From: Hydractinia symbiolongicarpus
Taxonomy: Eukaryota; Cnidaria; Hydrozoa; Anthoathecata; Hydractiniidae
DNA: 64,000 nucleotides
NCBI RefSeq assembly: GCF_029227915.1
Contig: NC_079876.1
Location: forward strand, 3,288,001 to 3,352,000
Direction of reading: 5' to 3'
In this document: piece after piece, positions 22,670 to 34,586 of the stretch
Layout of the letters: each line of letters begins with the position of its first letter
Numbering within the stretch: the first letter of the stretch is position 1
Notes under the pieces: model-generated
What the model was told of the DNA's origin: nothing
What the model saw: the letters and a program-made list of their open reading frames with translations, nothing else
Databases searched by the model: none
Translations under genes and position numbers: made by a program

Positions 22670-24492
22670 ATGAGACTTGTAGTTTTCTGAAATGTTTTCA
22701 TTTTTGATGAGACGCTTAATGAAAGTGGTTTAATCGCCGGCAAACGAAAACCCGCGAGTTCCCGTAAATCCCGGGCTTGGCTCGTATAGTCGAATGTATA
22801 CAAAGAAAGTACCCTGTGAGTAAACTCATTTCCAAAACGATTTTTTAAATTATCTTTTCACCACTAAAACGCTTGAGACTTGTAGTTTTCAAAAATGTTT
22901 TCATTTTTGATGAGACGCTGAATAAAAGAAGTTTAATTGCCGGCAAAGGAAAACCCGCCATTTCCCGTAAACTTCGGACTCGGCCCGCATAGTCAAAAGT
23001 ATACAAAGAAAGTACCCAGGGAGTAAACTCATTTCGGAACGATTTTTTAAATTATTTTTTCACCACTAAAACGCATGAGACTTGTAGTTTTCAAAAATGT
23101 TTTCATTTTTGATGAGACGCTGAAAAAAAGAAGTTTAATCGCGGGCAAACGAAAACCCGCCATTTCCCGTAAACTCCGGACTCGGCCCGCATAGTCAAAT
23201 TATACAAAGAAAGTACCCAGGGAGTAAACTCATTTCCGAACGATTTTTTAATTTATTTTTTCACCACTAAAACGCATGAGACTTGTAGTTTTCAAAAATG
23301 TTTTCATTTTTGATGAGACGCTGAATAAAAGAAGTTTAATCGCGGGCAAACGAAAACCTGCGATTTCCAGTAAATCCCGGACTCGGCCCGTATAGTCAAA
23401 AGTATACAAAGAAAGTACCCAGGGTGTAAACTCATTTCCTGAACGATTTTTTAAATTATTTTTTCACCACTAAAACCCATGAGACTTGTAGTTTTCAAAA
23501 ATGTTTTCATTTTTGATGAGACGCTGAATAAAAGAAGTTTAATCGCAGGCAAAGGAAAACCTGCGATTTCCAGTAAATCCCGGACTCGGCCCGTATAGTC
23601 AAAAGTATACAAGGAAAGTACCCAGTGAGTAAACTCATTTCCCGAACGAATTTTTAATTGATTTTTTCACCACTAAAACGCATGAGACTTGTAGTTTTCT
23701 GAAATGTTTTCATTTTTGATGAGACGCTTAATGAAAGTGGTTTAATCGCCGGCAAACGAAAACCCGCGATTTCCCGTAAATCCCGGGCTTGGCTCGTATA
23801 GTCGAATGTATACAAAGAAAGTACCCTGTGAGTAAACCTATTTCCAAAACGATTTCTTAAATTATCTTTTCACCACTAAAACGCTTGAGACTTGTAGTTT
23901 TCAAAAATGTTTTCATTTTTGATGAGACGCTGAATAAAAGAAATTTAATCGCCGGCAAACGAAAACCCGCCATTTCCCGTAAACTCCGGACTCGGCCCGC
24001 ATAGTCAAAAGTATACAAAGAAAGTACCCACGGAGTAAACTCATTTCTGAACGATTTTTTAAATTATTTTTTCACCACTAAAACGCATGAGACTTGTAGT
24101 TTTCAAAAATGTTTTCATTTTTGATGAGACCCTGAATAAAAGAAGTTTAATCGCGGGCAAACGAAAACCTGCGATTTCCAGTAAATCCCGGACTCGGCCC
24201 GTATAGTCAAAAGTATACAAAGAAAGTACCCAGGGTGTAAACTCATTTCCCGAACGATTTTTTAAATTATTTTTTCACCACTAAAACCCATGAGACTTGT
24301 AGTTTTCAAAAATGTTTTCATTTTTGATGAGACGCTGAATAAAAGAAGTTTAATCGCAGGCAAACGAAAACCTGCGATTTCCAGTAAATCCCGGACTCGG
24401 CCCGTATAGTCAAAAGTATACAAAGAAAGTACCCAGGGTGTAAACTCACTTCCCGAACGATTTTTTAAATTATTATTTCACCACTAAAGCCC
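22670..24492 (+). repeat. 5-mer followed by its 4-mer derivative
   Basis: Landmarks 22670 ('ttctgaaatg'), 22873 ('gcttgag'), 23075, 23276 ('cgcgggc') and 23479 ('cgcaggc') form a 1,012-bp 5-mer. It is followed by 23682, 23885, 24087 and 24290, with the same types minus the unit corresponding to 23075. The 4-mer form recurs 27-29 kb away at 50408 and 52436. Confidence 0.75.
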
Positions 24493-25220
24493 ATGAGACT
24501 TGTAGTTTTCAAAAATGTTTTCATTTTTGATGAGACGCTGAATAAAAGCAGTTTAATCGCCGGCAATCGAAAACCCGCGATTTCCCGTAAATCCCGGGCT
24601 TGGCCCGTATAGTCGAATGTATACAAAGAAAATACCCTGTGAGTAAACTCATTTCCCGAACGATTTTTTAAATTATTTTTTTACCACTAAAACGCATGAG
24701 ACTTGTAGTTTTCAGAAATGTTTTCATTTTTGATGAGACGCTTAATGAAAGTGGTTTAATTGCCAGCAAACGAAAACCCGCGATTTCCCGTAAATCCCGG
24801 GCTTGGCCCGTATAGTCGAATGTATACAAAGAAAGTACCCTGTGAGTAAACTCATTTCCAAAACGATTTTTTAAATTATCTTTTCACCACTAAAACGCAT
24901 GAAACTTGTAGTTTTCAAAAATGTTTTCATTTTTGATGAGACGCTGAATAAAAGAAGTTTAATCGCCGGCAAACGAAAACCCGCCATTTCCCTCAAACTC
25001 CGGACTCGACCGGTATAGTCAAAAGTATACAAAGAAAGTACCCAGGGAGTAAACTCATTTCCTGAACGATTTTTTATATTATTTTTTTACCACTAAGCGC
25101 ATGAGACTTGTAGTTTTCAAAAATATTTTCATATTTGATGGGACGCTGAATAAAAGAAGTTTAATCGCCGGCAAACGAAAATCCGCGATTTCCCGTAAAT
25201 CCCGGACTCGGCCCGTATAA
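24493..25220 (+). repeat. Segment shared with 53449-54176
   Basis: Landmarks 24493 and 24899 pair with 53449 and 53855 at the same offset, 28,956 bp. Shared markers are 'aaagcag' with 'ggcaatcg', 'ttcagaaatg' with 'aattgccagc', and 'gaaac' with 'aaactccggactcgaccgg'. One local change is 'ccctcaaactc' near 24990 in place of 'cccgtaaactc'. Confidence 0.8.
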
Positions 25221-26129
25221 TCAAAAGTATACAAAGAAAGTACCCACGGTGTAAACTCATTTTCCGAACGATTTTTTAAATTATTATTTCACCACTAAAG
25301 CCCATGAGACTTGTAGTATTTAAAAATATTTTCATTTTTGATGAGACGCTGAATAAAAGAAGTTTAATCGCCGGCAAACGAAAACCCGCGACTTCCCGTA
25401 AATCCCGGACTCGGCCCGTATAGTCAAAAGTATACAAAGAAAGTACCCAGGGAGTAAACTCATTTCCCGAACGATTTTATAAATTATTTTTTCACCACTA
25501 AAACGCATGAGACTTGTAGTTTTCAAAAATGTTTTCATTTTTGATGAGACGTTGAATAAAAGAAGTTTAATCGCCGGCAAACGAAAACCTGCGATTTCCC
25601 GTAAATCACAGACTCGGCCCGTATAGTCAAAAGTATACAAAGAAAGTAACCAGTGAGTAAACTCATTTCCCCAACGAATTTTTAAGTTATTATTTCACCA
25701 CTAAAGCCCATGAGACTTGTAGTTTTTAAAAATGTTTTCATTTTTGATGAGACGCTGAATAAAAGAAGTTTAATCGCCGGCAAACGAAAACCCGCCATTT
25801 CCCGTAAACCCTAGACTCGGCCCGTATAATCAAAAGTATACAAAGAAAGTACCCAGGGAGTAAACTCATTTCCCGAAAGATTTTTTAAATTATTTTTGAA
25901 CCACTAAAGCCCATGAGACTTGTAGTTTTTAAAAATGTTTTCATTTTTGATGAGACGCTGAATAAAAGAAGTTTAATCGCCGGCAAACGAAAACCCGCCA
26001 TTTCCCGTAAACCCTGGACTCGGCCCGTATAATCAAAAGTATACAAAGAAAGTACCCAGGGAGTAAACTCATTTCCCGAACGATTTTTTAAATTATTTTT
26101 TCACCACTAAAACGCATGAGACTTGTAGT
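25221..26129 (+). repeat. Diverged monomers without a clear higher-order period
   Basis: About four to five units are of the 'aaagcccatgag' type, several ending 'cagggag' or 'cagtgag', with occasional private changes such as 'atttttgaaccacta' near 25895. Nothing other than satellite is visible. Confidence 0.75.
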
Positions 26130-27743
26130 TTTTAAAAATGTTTTCATTTTTGATGAGACGCTGAATAAAAGAAGTTTAATCGCGGGCAAACGAAAACCTG
26201 CGATTTCCAGTAAATCCCGGACTCGGCCGGTATAGTCAAAAGTATACAAAGAAAGTACCCAGGGTGTAAACTCATTTCCCGAACGATTTTTTAAATTATT
26301 ATTTCACCACTAAAGCCCATGAGATTTGTAGTAATTAAAAATATTTTCATTTTTGATGAGACGCTGAATAAAAGGAGTTTAATCGCCGGCAAACGAAAAC
26401 CCGCGACTTCCCGTAAATCCCGGACTCGGCCCGTATAGTCAAAAGTATACAAAGAAAGTACCCAGGGAGTAAACTCATTTCCCGAACGATTTTATAAATT
26501 ATTTTTTCACCACTAAAACGCATGAGACTTGTAGTTTTCAAAAATGTTCTCATTTTTGATGAGACGTTGAAGAAAAGAAGTTTAATCGCCGGCAAACGAA
26601 AACCTGCGATTTCCTGTAAATCCCGGACTCGGCCCGTATAGTCAAAAGTATACAAAGAAAGTAACCAGTGAGTAAACTCATTTCCCGAACGAATTTTTAA
26701 ATTATTATTTAACCACTAAAGCCCATGAGACTTATAGTTTTTAAAAATGTTTTCATTTTTGATGAGACGCTGAATAAAAGAAGTTTAATCGCCGGCAAAC
26801 GAAAACCCGCCATTTCCCGTAAACCCTGGACTCGGCCCGTATAATCAAAAGTATACAAAGAAAGTACCCAGGGAGTAAACTCATTTCCCGAACGATTTTT
26901 TAAATTATTTTTTCACCACTAAAATGCATGAGACTTGTAGTTTTCAAAAATGTTTTCATTTTTGATGAGACGCTGAATAAAAGAAGTTTAATCGCCGGCA
27001 AACAAAAACCCGCGATTTCCCGTAAATCCCGGACTCGGCCCGTATAGTCAAAAGTATACAAAGAAAGTACCCAGGGTGTAAACTCATTTCCCGAAAGATT
27101 TTTTAAATTATTATTTCACCACTAAAGCCCATGAGACTTGTAGTTTTTAAAAATGTTTTCATTTTTTGATGAGACGCTGAATAAAAGAAGTTTAAACGCC
27201 GGCAAACGAGAACCCGCGACTTCCCGTAAATCCCGGACTCGGCCCGTATAGTCAAAAGTATACAAAGAAAGTACCCAGGGAGTAAACTCATTTCCCGAAC
27301 GATTTTTTAAAATATTTTTTCACCACTAAAACGCATGAGACTTGTAGTTTTCAAAAATGTTTTCAATTTTGATGAGACGCTGAATAAAGAAGTTTAATCG
27401 CCGGCAAACGAAAACCTGCGATTTCCGGTAAATCCCGGACTCGGCCCGTATAGTAAAGAAAGTACCCGGGATGTAAACTCATTTCCCGAACGAATTTTTA
27501 AATTATTATTTCACCACTAAAACCCATGAGACTTGTAGTTTTTAAAAATGTTTTCATTTTTGATGAGACGCTGAATAAAAGAAGTTTAATCGCCGGCAAA
27601 AAAAAACCCGCGATTTCCCGTAAATCCCGGACTCGGCCCGTGTACTCAAAAGTATACAAAGAAAGTACCCAGGGTGTAAACTCATTTCCCGAACGATTTT
27701 TTAACTTATTATTTCACCACTAAAGCCCATGAGACTTGTAGTT
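26130..27743 (+). repeat. 8-mer higher-order repeat, 1,614 bp, first copy
   Basis: It pairs with 27744-29357. Shared rare markers include 'gagatttgtagtaatt', 'atgttctcattt', 'gttgaagaaaag', 'gacttatagttt', an A9 run after 'ccggc' near 27598, and one 191-bp unit. The only difference noticed is 'acgagaaccc' near 27207 against 'acgaaaaccc' near 28821. Confidence 0.9.
27335..27525 (+). repeat. 191-bp monomer with an 11-bp deletion
   Basis: The unit reads 'gtatagtaaagaaag' where others read 'gtatagt', 'caaaagtatac', 'aaagaaag', removing 11 bp including the 'gtatac' palindrome. A second 1-bp deletion gives 'gaataaagaag'. The same unit occurs at 28949-29139 through the 1,614-bp duplication. Confidence 0.9.
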
Positions 27744-29357
27744 TTTAAAAATGTTTTCATTTTTTGATGAGACGCTGAATAAAAGAAGTTTAATCGCGGG
27801 CAAACGAAAACCTGCGATTTCCAGTAAATCCCGGACTCGGCCGGTATAGTCAAAAGTATACAAAGAAAGTACCCAGGGTGTAAACTCATTTCCCGAACGA
27901 TTTTTTAAATTATTATTTCACCACTAAAGCCCATGAGATTTGTAGTAATTAAAAATATTTTCATTTTTGATGAGACGCTGAATAAAAGGAGTTTAATCGC
28001 CGGCAAACGAAAACCCGCGACTTCCCGTAAATCCCGGACTCGGCCCGTATAGTCAAAAGTATACAAAGAAAGTACCCAGGGAGTAAACTCATTTCCCGAA
28101 CGATTTTATAAATTATTTTTTCACCACTAAAACGCATGAGACTTGTAGTTTTCAAAAATGTTCTCATTTTTGATGAGACGTTGAAGAAAAGAAGTTTAAT
28201 CGCCGGCAAACGAAAACCTGCGATTTCCTGTAAATCCCGGACTCGGCCCGTATAGTCAAAAGTATACAAAGAAAGTAACCAGTGAGTAAACTCATTTCCC
28301 GAACGAATTTTTAAATTATTATTTAACCACTAAAGCCCATGAGACTTATAGTTTTTAAAAATGTTTTCATTTTTGATGAGACGCTGAATAAAAGAAGTTT
28401 AATCGCCGGCAAACGAAAACCCGCCATTTCCCGTAAACCCTGGACTCGGCCCGTATAATCAAAAGTATACAAAGAAAGTACCCAGGGAGTAAACTCATTT
28501 CCCGAACGATTTTTTAAATTATTTTTTCACCACTAAAATGCATGAGACTTGTAGTTTTCAAAAATGTTTTCATTTTTGATGAGACGCTGAATAAAAGAAG
28601 TTTAATCGCCGGCAAACAAAAACCCGCGATTTCCCGTAAATCCCGGACTCGGCCCGTATAGTCAAAAGTATACAAAGAAAGTACCCAGGGTGTAAACTCA
28701 TTTCCCGAAAGATTTTTTAAATTATTATTTCACCACTAAAGCCCATGAGACTTGTAGTTTTTAAAAATGTTTTCATTTTTTGATGAGACGCTGAATAAAA
28801 GAAGTTTAAACGCCGGCAAACGAAAACCCGCGACTTCCCGTAAATCCCGGACTCGGCCCGTATAGTCAAAAGTATACAAAGAAAGTACCCAGGGAGTAAA
28901 CTCATTTCCCGAACGATTTTTTAAAATATTTTTTCACCACTAAAACGCATGAGACTTGTAGTTTTCAAAAATGTTTTCAATTTTGATGAGACGCTGAATA
29001 AAGAAGTTTAATCGCCGGCAAACGAAAACCTGCGATTTCCGGTAAATCCCGGACTCGGCCCGTATAGTAAAGAAAGTACCCGGGATGTAAACTCATTTCC
29101 CGAACGAATTTTTAAATTATTATTTCACCACTAAAACCCATGAGACTTGTAGTTTTTAAAAATGTTTTCATTTTTGATGAGACGCTGAATAAAAGAAGTT
29201 TAATCGCCGGCAAAAAAAAACCCGCGATTTCCCGTAAATCCCGGACTCGGCCCGTGTACTCAAAAGTATACAAAGAAAGTACCCAGGGTGTAAACTCATT
29301 TCCCGAACGATTTTTTAACTTATTATTTCACCACTAAAGCCCATGAGACTTGTAGTT
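27744..29357 (+). repeat. 8-mer higher-order repeat, 1,614 bp, second copy
   Basis: This is the tandem partner of the preceding block. The joint lies inside a monomer, near a variant with one extra T ('cattttttgatg'). That T is retained before the exchange point at 27759 and also occurs at 27164 and 28778. Confidence 0.9.
28949..29139 (+). repeat. 191-bp monomer with an 11-bp deletion, second copy
   Basis: It is identical in both deletions to the unit at 27335, at +1,614 bp. Confidence 0.9.
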
Positions 29358-30235
29358 TTTAAAAATGTTTTCATTTTTGATGAGACGCTGAATAAAAGAA
29401 GTTTAAACGCCGGCAAACGAAAACCCGCGACTTCCCGTAAATCCCGGACTCGGCCCGTATAGTCAAAAGTATACAAAGAAAGTAACCAGGGAGTAAACTC
29501 ATTTCCCGAACGATTTTTTAAAATATTTTTTCACCACTAAAACGCATGAGACTTGTAGTTTTCAAAAATGTTTTCAATTTTGATGAGACGCTAAATAAAA
29601 GAAGTTTAATCGCCGGCAAACGAAAACCTGCGATTTCCCGTAAATCCCGGACTCGGCCCGTATAGTAAAGAAAGTACCCGGGATGTAAACTCATTTCCTG
29701 AACGATTTTTTAAATTATTATTTCACCACTAAAACCCATGAGATTATAGTTTTTAAAAATGTTTTCATTTTTGATGAGACGCTGAATAAAAGAAGTTTAA
29801 TCGCCGGCAAACGAAAACCCGCCATTTCCCGTAAACCCCGGACTCGGCCCGTATAGTCAAAAGTATACAAAGAAATTACCCATGGAGTAAACTCATTTTC
29901 CGAACGATTTTTTAAATTATTTTCTCACCACTACAACGCATGAGACTTGTAGTTTTTAAAAATGTTTTCATTTTAGATGAGACGCTGAATAAAAGAAGTT
30001 TAATCGCCGGCAAACGAAAACCCGCCAATTTCCGTAAACCCCGGACTCGGCCCGTATAGTCAAAAGTATACAAAGAAAGTACCCAGGGAGTAAACTCATT
30101 TTCCGAACGATTTTTTAAATTATTTTTTCACCACTACAACGCATGACACTTTTAGTTTTCAAAAATGTTTTCATTTTTGATGAGACGCTTAATGAAAGAG
30201 GTTTAATCGCCGGCAAACGAAATCCCGCAATTTCT
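29358..30235 (+). repeat. Monomers between the 8-mer and the 5-mer
   Basis: About four units include the 192-bp deletion monomer and units resembling the 'ttattttctcaccactac' type of the left region. No stable period and no other element is seen. Confidence 0.7.
29546..29737 (+). repeat. 192-bp monomer with the 11-bp deletion
   Basis: It has the same 'gtatagtaaag' deletion and the linked 'cccgggatgtaaac', but lacks the extra 1-bp loss. It is therefore closer to the ancestral deleted form than the 191-bp units. Confidence 0.88.
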
Positions 30236-31920
30236 CGTAAATCCCGGGCTTGGCCCGTATAGTCGAATGTATACAAAGAAAGTACCCAGGGAGTAAACTC
30301 ATTTCCCGAACGATTTTTTAATTTTTTTTTTCACCACTAAAACGCATGAGACTTGTAGTTTTTAAAAATGTTTTCATTTTTGATGAGACGCTGAATAAAA
30401 GAAGTTTAATCGCCGGCAAACGAAAACCGCCATTTCCCGTAAACCCCGGACTCGGCCCGTATAGTCAAAAGTATACAAAGAAATTACCCAGGGAGTAAAC
30501 TCATTTTCCGAACGATTTTTCAAATTATTTTCTCACCACTACAACGCATGAGACTTGTAGTTTTTAAAAATGTTTTCATTTTTGATGAGACGCTGAATAA
30601 AAGAAGTTTAATCGCCGGCAAACGAAAACCCGCCATTTCCCGTAAACCCCGGACTCGGCCCGTATAGTCAAAAGTATACAAAGAAAGTACCCAGGGAGTA
30701 AACTCATTTCCCCAACGATTTTTTAATTTTTTTTTCACCACTAAAACGCATGAGACTTGTAGTTTTCAAAAATGTTTTCATTTTTGATGAGACGGTTAAT
30801 GAAAGAAGTTTAATCGCCGGCAATCGAAAACCCGCGATTTCCCGTAAATCCCGTGCTTGGCCCGTATAGTCGAATGTATACAAACAAAGTACCCTGTGAG
30901 TAAACTCATTTCCCGAACGATTTTTTAAATTATTTTTTCACCACTACAACGCATGAGACTTGTAGTTTTCAAAAATGTTTTCATTTTTGATGAGACTCTT
31001 AATGAAAGAGGTTTAATCGCCGGCAAACGAAATCCCGCGATTTCCCGTAAATCCCGGGCTCGGCCCGTATAGTAAAGAAAGTACCCGGGATGTAAACTCA
31101 TTTCCCGAACGATTTTTTAAATTATTATTTCACCACTAAAACCCATGAGACTTATAGTTTTTAAAAATGTTTTCATTTTTGATGAGACGCTGAATAAAAG
31201 AAGTTTAATCGCCGGCAAACGAAAACCCGCCATTTTCCGTAAATCCCGGGCTTGGCCCGTATAGTCGAATGTATACAAAGAAAGTACCCAGGGAGTAAAC
31301 TCATTTCCCGAACGATTTTTTAATTTTTTTTTTCACCACTAAAACGCATGAGACTTGTAGTTTTTAAAAATGTTTTCATTTTTGATGAGACGCTGAATAA
31401 AAGAAGTTTAATCGCCGGCAAACGAAAACCGCCATTTCCCGTAAACCCCGGACTCGGCCCGTATAGTCAAAAGTATACAAAGAAATTACCCAGGGAGTAA
31501 ACTCATTTTTCGAACGATTTTTCAAATTATTTTCTCACCACTACAACGCATGAGACTTGTAGTTTTTAAAAATGTTTTCATTTTTGATGAGACGCTGAAT
31601 AAAAGAAGTTTAATCGCCGGCAAACGAAAACCCGCCATTTCCCGTAAACCCCGGACTCGGCCCGTATAGTCAAAAGTATACAAAGAAAGTACCCAGGGAG
31701 TAAACTCATTTCCCCAACGATTTTTTAATTTTTTTTTTCACCACTAAAACGCATGAGACTTGTAGTTTTCAAAAATGTTTTCATTTTTGATGAGACGGTT
31801 AATGAAAGAAGTTTAATCGCCGGCAATCGAAAACCCGCGATTTCCCGTAAATCCCGTGCTTGGCCCGTATAGTCGAATGTATACAAAGAAAGTACCCTGT
31901 GAGAAAACTCATTTCCCAAA
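30236..31920 (+). repeat. 5-mer, 1,002 bp, one full and one partial copy
   Basis: Copies start near 30236 and 31238. 'cgaaaaccgccattt' (one c lost) at 30421 recurs at 31423, and 'tttttcaaattattttctc' and 'aaatcccgtgcttgg' also recur. The period is shorter than five full monomers because the first copy contains an 11-bp-deleted unit (30953-31144). The second copy departs near 31920. Confidence 0.82.
30953..31144 (+). repeat. 192-bp monomer with the 11-bp deletion, fourth copy
   Basis: It carries 'gtatagtaaagaaag' and 'cccgggatg' like 29546, but its first half is of the 'gcttaatgaaagagg' type. The deletion has therefore been recombined onto a different 5' half. Confidence 0.85.
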
Positions 31921-33978
31921 CGATTTTTTAAATTATTTTTTCACCACTAAAACGCATGAGACTTGTAGTTTTCAGAAATGTTTTCATTTTTGATGAGACG
32001 CTTAATGAAAGTGGTTTAATCGCCAGCAAACGAAAACCCGCGATTTCCCGTAAATCCCGGGCTTGGCCCGTATAGTCGAATGTATACAAAGAAAGTACCC
32101 TGTGAGTAAACTCATTTCCAAAACGATTTTTTAAATTTTCTTTTCACCACTAAAAGCATGAGACTTGTAGTTTTCAAAAATGTTTTCATTTTTGATGAGA
32201 CGCTGAATAAAAGAAGTTTAATCGCCAGCAAACGAAAACCCGCCATTTCCCGAAAACCCCGGGCTCGGCCCGTATAGTCAAAAGTATACAAAGAAAGTAC
32301 CCAGGGAGTAAACTCATTTTCCGAACGATTTTTTAAATTATTTTTTCACCACTACAACGCATGAGACTTGTAGTTTTCAAAAATGTTTTCATTTTTGATG
32401 AGACTCTTAATGAAAGAGGTTTAATCGCCGGCAAACGAAATCCCGCGATTTCCCGGAAATCCCGGGCTTGGCCCGTATAGTCGAATGTATACAAAGAAAG
32501 TACCCAGGGAGTAAACTCATTTCCCGAACGATTTTTTAATTTTTTTTCACCACTAAAACGCATGAGACTTGTAGTTTTCAAAAATGTTTTCATTTTTGAT
32601 GAGACGGTTAATGAAGGAAGTTTAATCGCCGTCAATCGAAAACCCGCGATTTCCCGTAAATCCCGGGCTTGGCCCGTATAGTCGAATGTATACAAAGAAA
32701 GTACCCTGTGAGTAAACTCATTTCCAAAACGATTTTTTAAATTTTCTTTTCACCACTAAAAGCATGAGACTTGTAGTTTTTAAAAATGTTTTCATTTTTG
32801 ATGAGACGCTGAATAAAAGAAGTTTAATCGCCGGCAAACGAAAACCCGCCATTTCCCGTAAACCCCGGACTCGACCGGTATAGTCAAAAGTATACAAAGA
32901 AAGTACCCAGGGAGTAAACTCATTTCCCGAACGATTTTTTATATTATTTTTTTACCACTAAACGCACGAGACTTGTAGTTTCCAAAAATATTTTCATATT
33001 TGATGGGACGCTGAATAAAAGAAGTTTAATCGCCGGCAAACGAAAATCCGCGATTTCCCGTAAATCCCAGACTCGGCCCGTATAATCAAAAGTATGCAAA
33101 GAAAGTACCCAGGGAGTAAACTCATTTCCCGAACGATTTTTTAAATTATTTTTTCACCACTAAAACGCATGAGACTTGTAGTTTTCAAAAATGTTTTCAT
33201 TTTTGATGAGACGCTTAATGAAAGAGGTTTAATCGCCGGCAAACGAAATCCCGCGTTTTCCCGTAAATCCGGGGCTTGGCCCGTATAGTCGAATGTATAC
33301 AAAGAAAGTAACCTGTGAGTAAATTCGTTTCCAGAACGATTTTTTAAATTTTCTTTTCACCACTAAAAGCATGAGACTTGTAGTTTTCAAAAATGTTTTC
33401 ATTTTTGATGAGAAGCTGAATAAAAGAAGTTTAATCGCCGGCAAACGAAAACCCGCGATTTCACGTAAATCCTGGGCTTGGCCCGTATAGTCAAAAGTAT
33501 ACAAAGAAAGTACCCAGGGAGTAAACTCATTTCCCGAACGATTTTTTATATTATTTTTTTACCACTAAACGCATGAGACTTGAAGTTTCCAAAAATATTT
33601 TCATATCTGATGGGACGCTGAATAAAAGAAGTTTAATCGCCGGCAAACGAAAATCCGCGATTTCCCGTAAATCCCAGACTCGGCCCGTATAATCAAAAGT
33701 ATACAAAGAAAGTACCCAGGGAGTAAACTCATTTCCCGAACGATTTTTTAAATTATTTTTTCACCACTAAAACGCATGAGACTTGTAGTTTTCAAAAATG
33801 TTTTCATTTTTGATGAGACGCTTAATGAAAGAGGTTTAATCGCCGGAAAACGAAAACCCGCGATTTCCCGTAAATCCCGGGCTTGGCCCGTATAGTCGAA
33901 TGTATACAAAGAAAGTACCCAGGGAGTAAACTCGTTTCCAGAACGATTTTTTAAATTATTTTTTCACCACTAAAATGC
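31921..33978 (+). repeat. Mixed monomers, three with 'ctaaaagcatgag'
   Basis: About ten units have no clean higher-order period. Landmarks 32158, 32764 and 33371 share a 1-bp deletion in 'aaaacgc' (giving 'aaaagc') and a 'ttttcttttcacc' run, spaced 606-607 bp (three monomers) apart. The rest of those units differ, so this is a weak 3-monomer periodicity. No gene is visible. Confidence 0.7.
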
Positions 33979-34586
33979 ATAAGACTTGTAGTTTTTAAAA
34001 ATGTTTTCATTTTTGATGAAACGCTGAATAAAAGAAGTTTAATCGCCGGCAAACGAAAACCCGCGATTTCCCGTAAATCCCGGCTTGGCCCGTATAGTCA
34101 AAAGTATACAAAGAAAGTACCCAGGGAGTAAACTCATTTCCCGAACGATTTTTTAAATTATTTTTTCACCACTAAAATGCATAAGACTTGTAGTTTATAA
34201 AAATGTTTTCATTTTTGATGAAACACTGAATAAAAGAAGTTTAATCGCCAGCAAACGAAAACCCGCGATTTCCCGTAAATCCCGGCTTGGCCCGTATAGT
34301 CAAAAGTATACAAAGAAAGTACCCAGGGAGTAAACTCATTTTCCGAACGATTTTTAAAATTATTTTTTTCACCACTAAAACGCATGAGACTTGTAGTTTT
34401 CAAAAATGTTTTCATTTTTGATGAGACGCTTAATGAAAGAGGTTTAATCGCCGGAAAACGAAAACCCGCGATTTCCCGTAAATCCCGGGCTTGGCCCGTA
34501 TAGTCGAATGTATACAAAGAAAGTACCCAGGGAGTAAACTCGTTTCCAGAACGATTTTTTAAATTATTTTTTCACCACTAAAATGC
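33979..34586 (+). repeat. Partial 9-mer (three monomers) before the full copies
   Basis: Landmarks 33979, 34181 and 34384 correspond to types X, S and T of the 9-mer. 34181 and 34384 match 35400 and 35603 at +1,219 bp. Confidence 0.78.
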
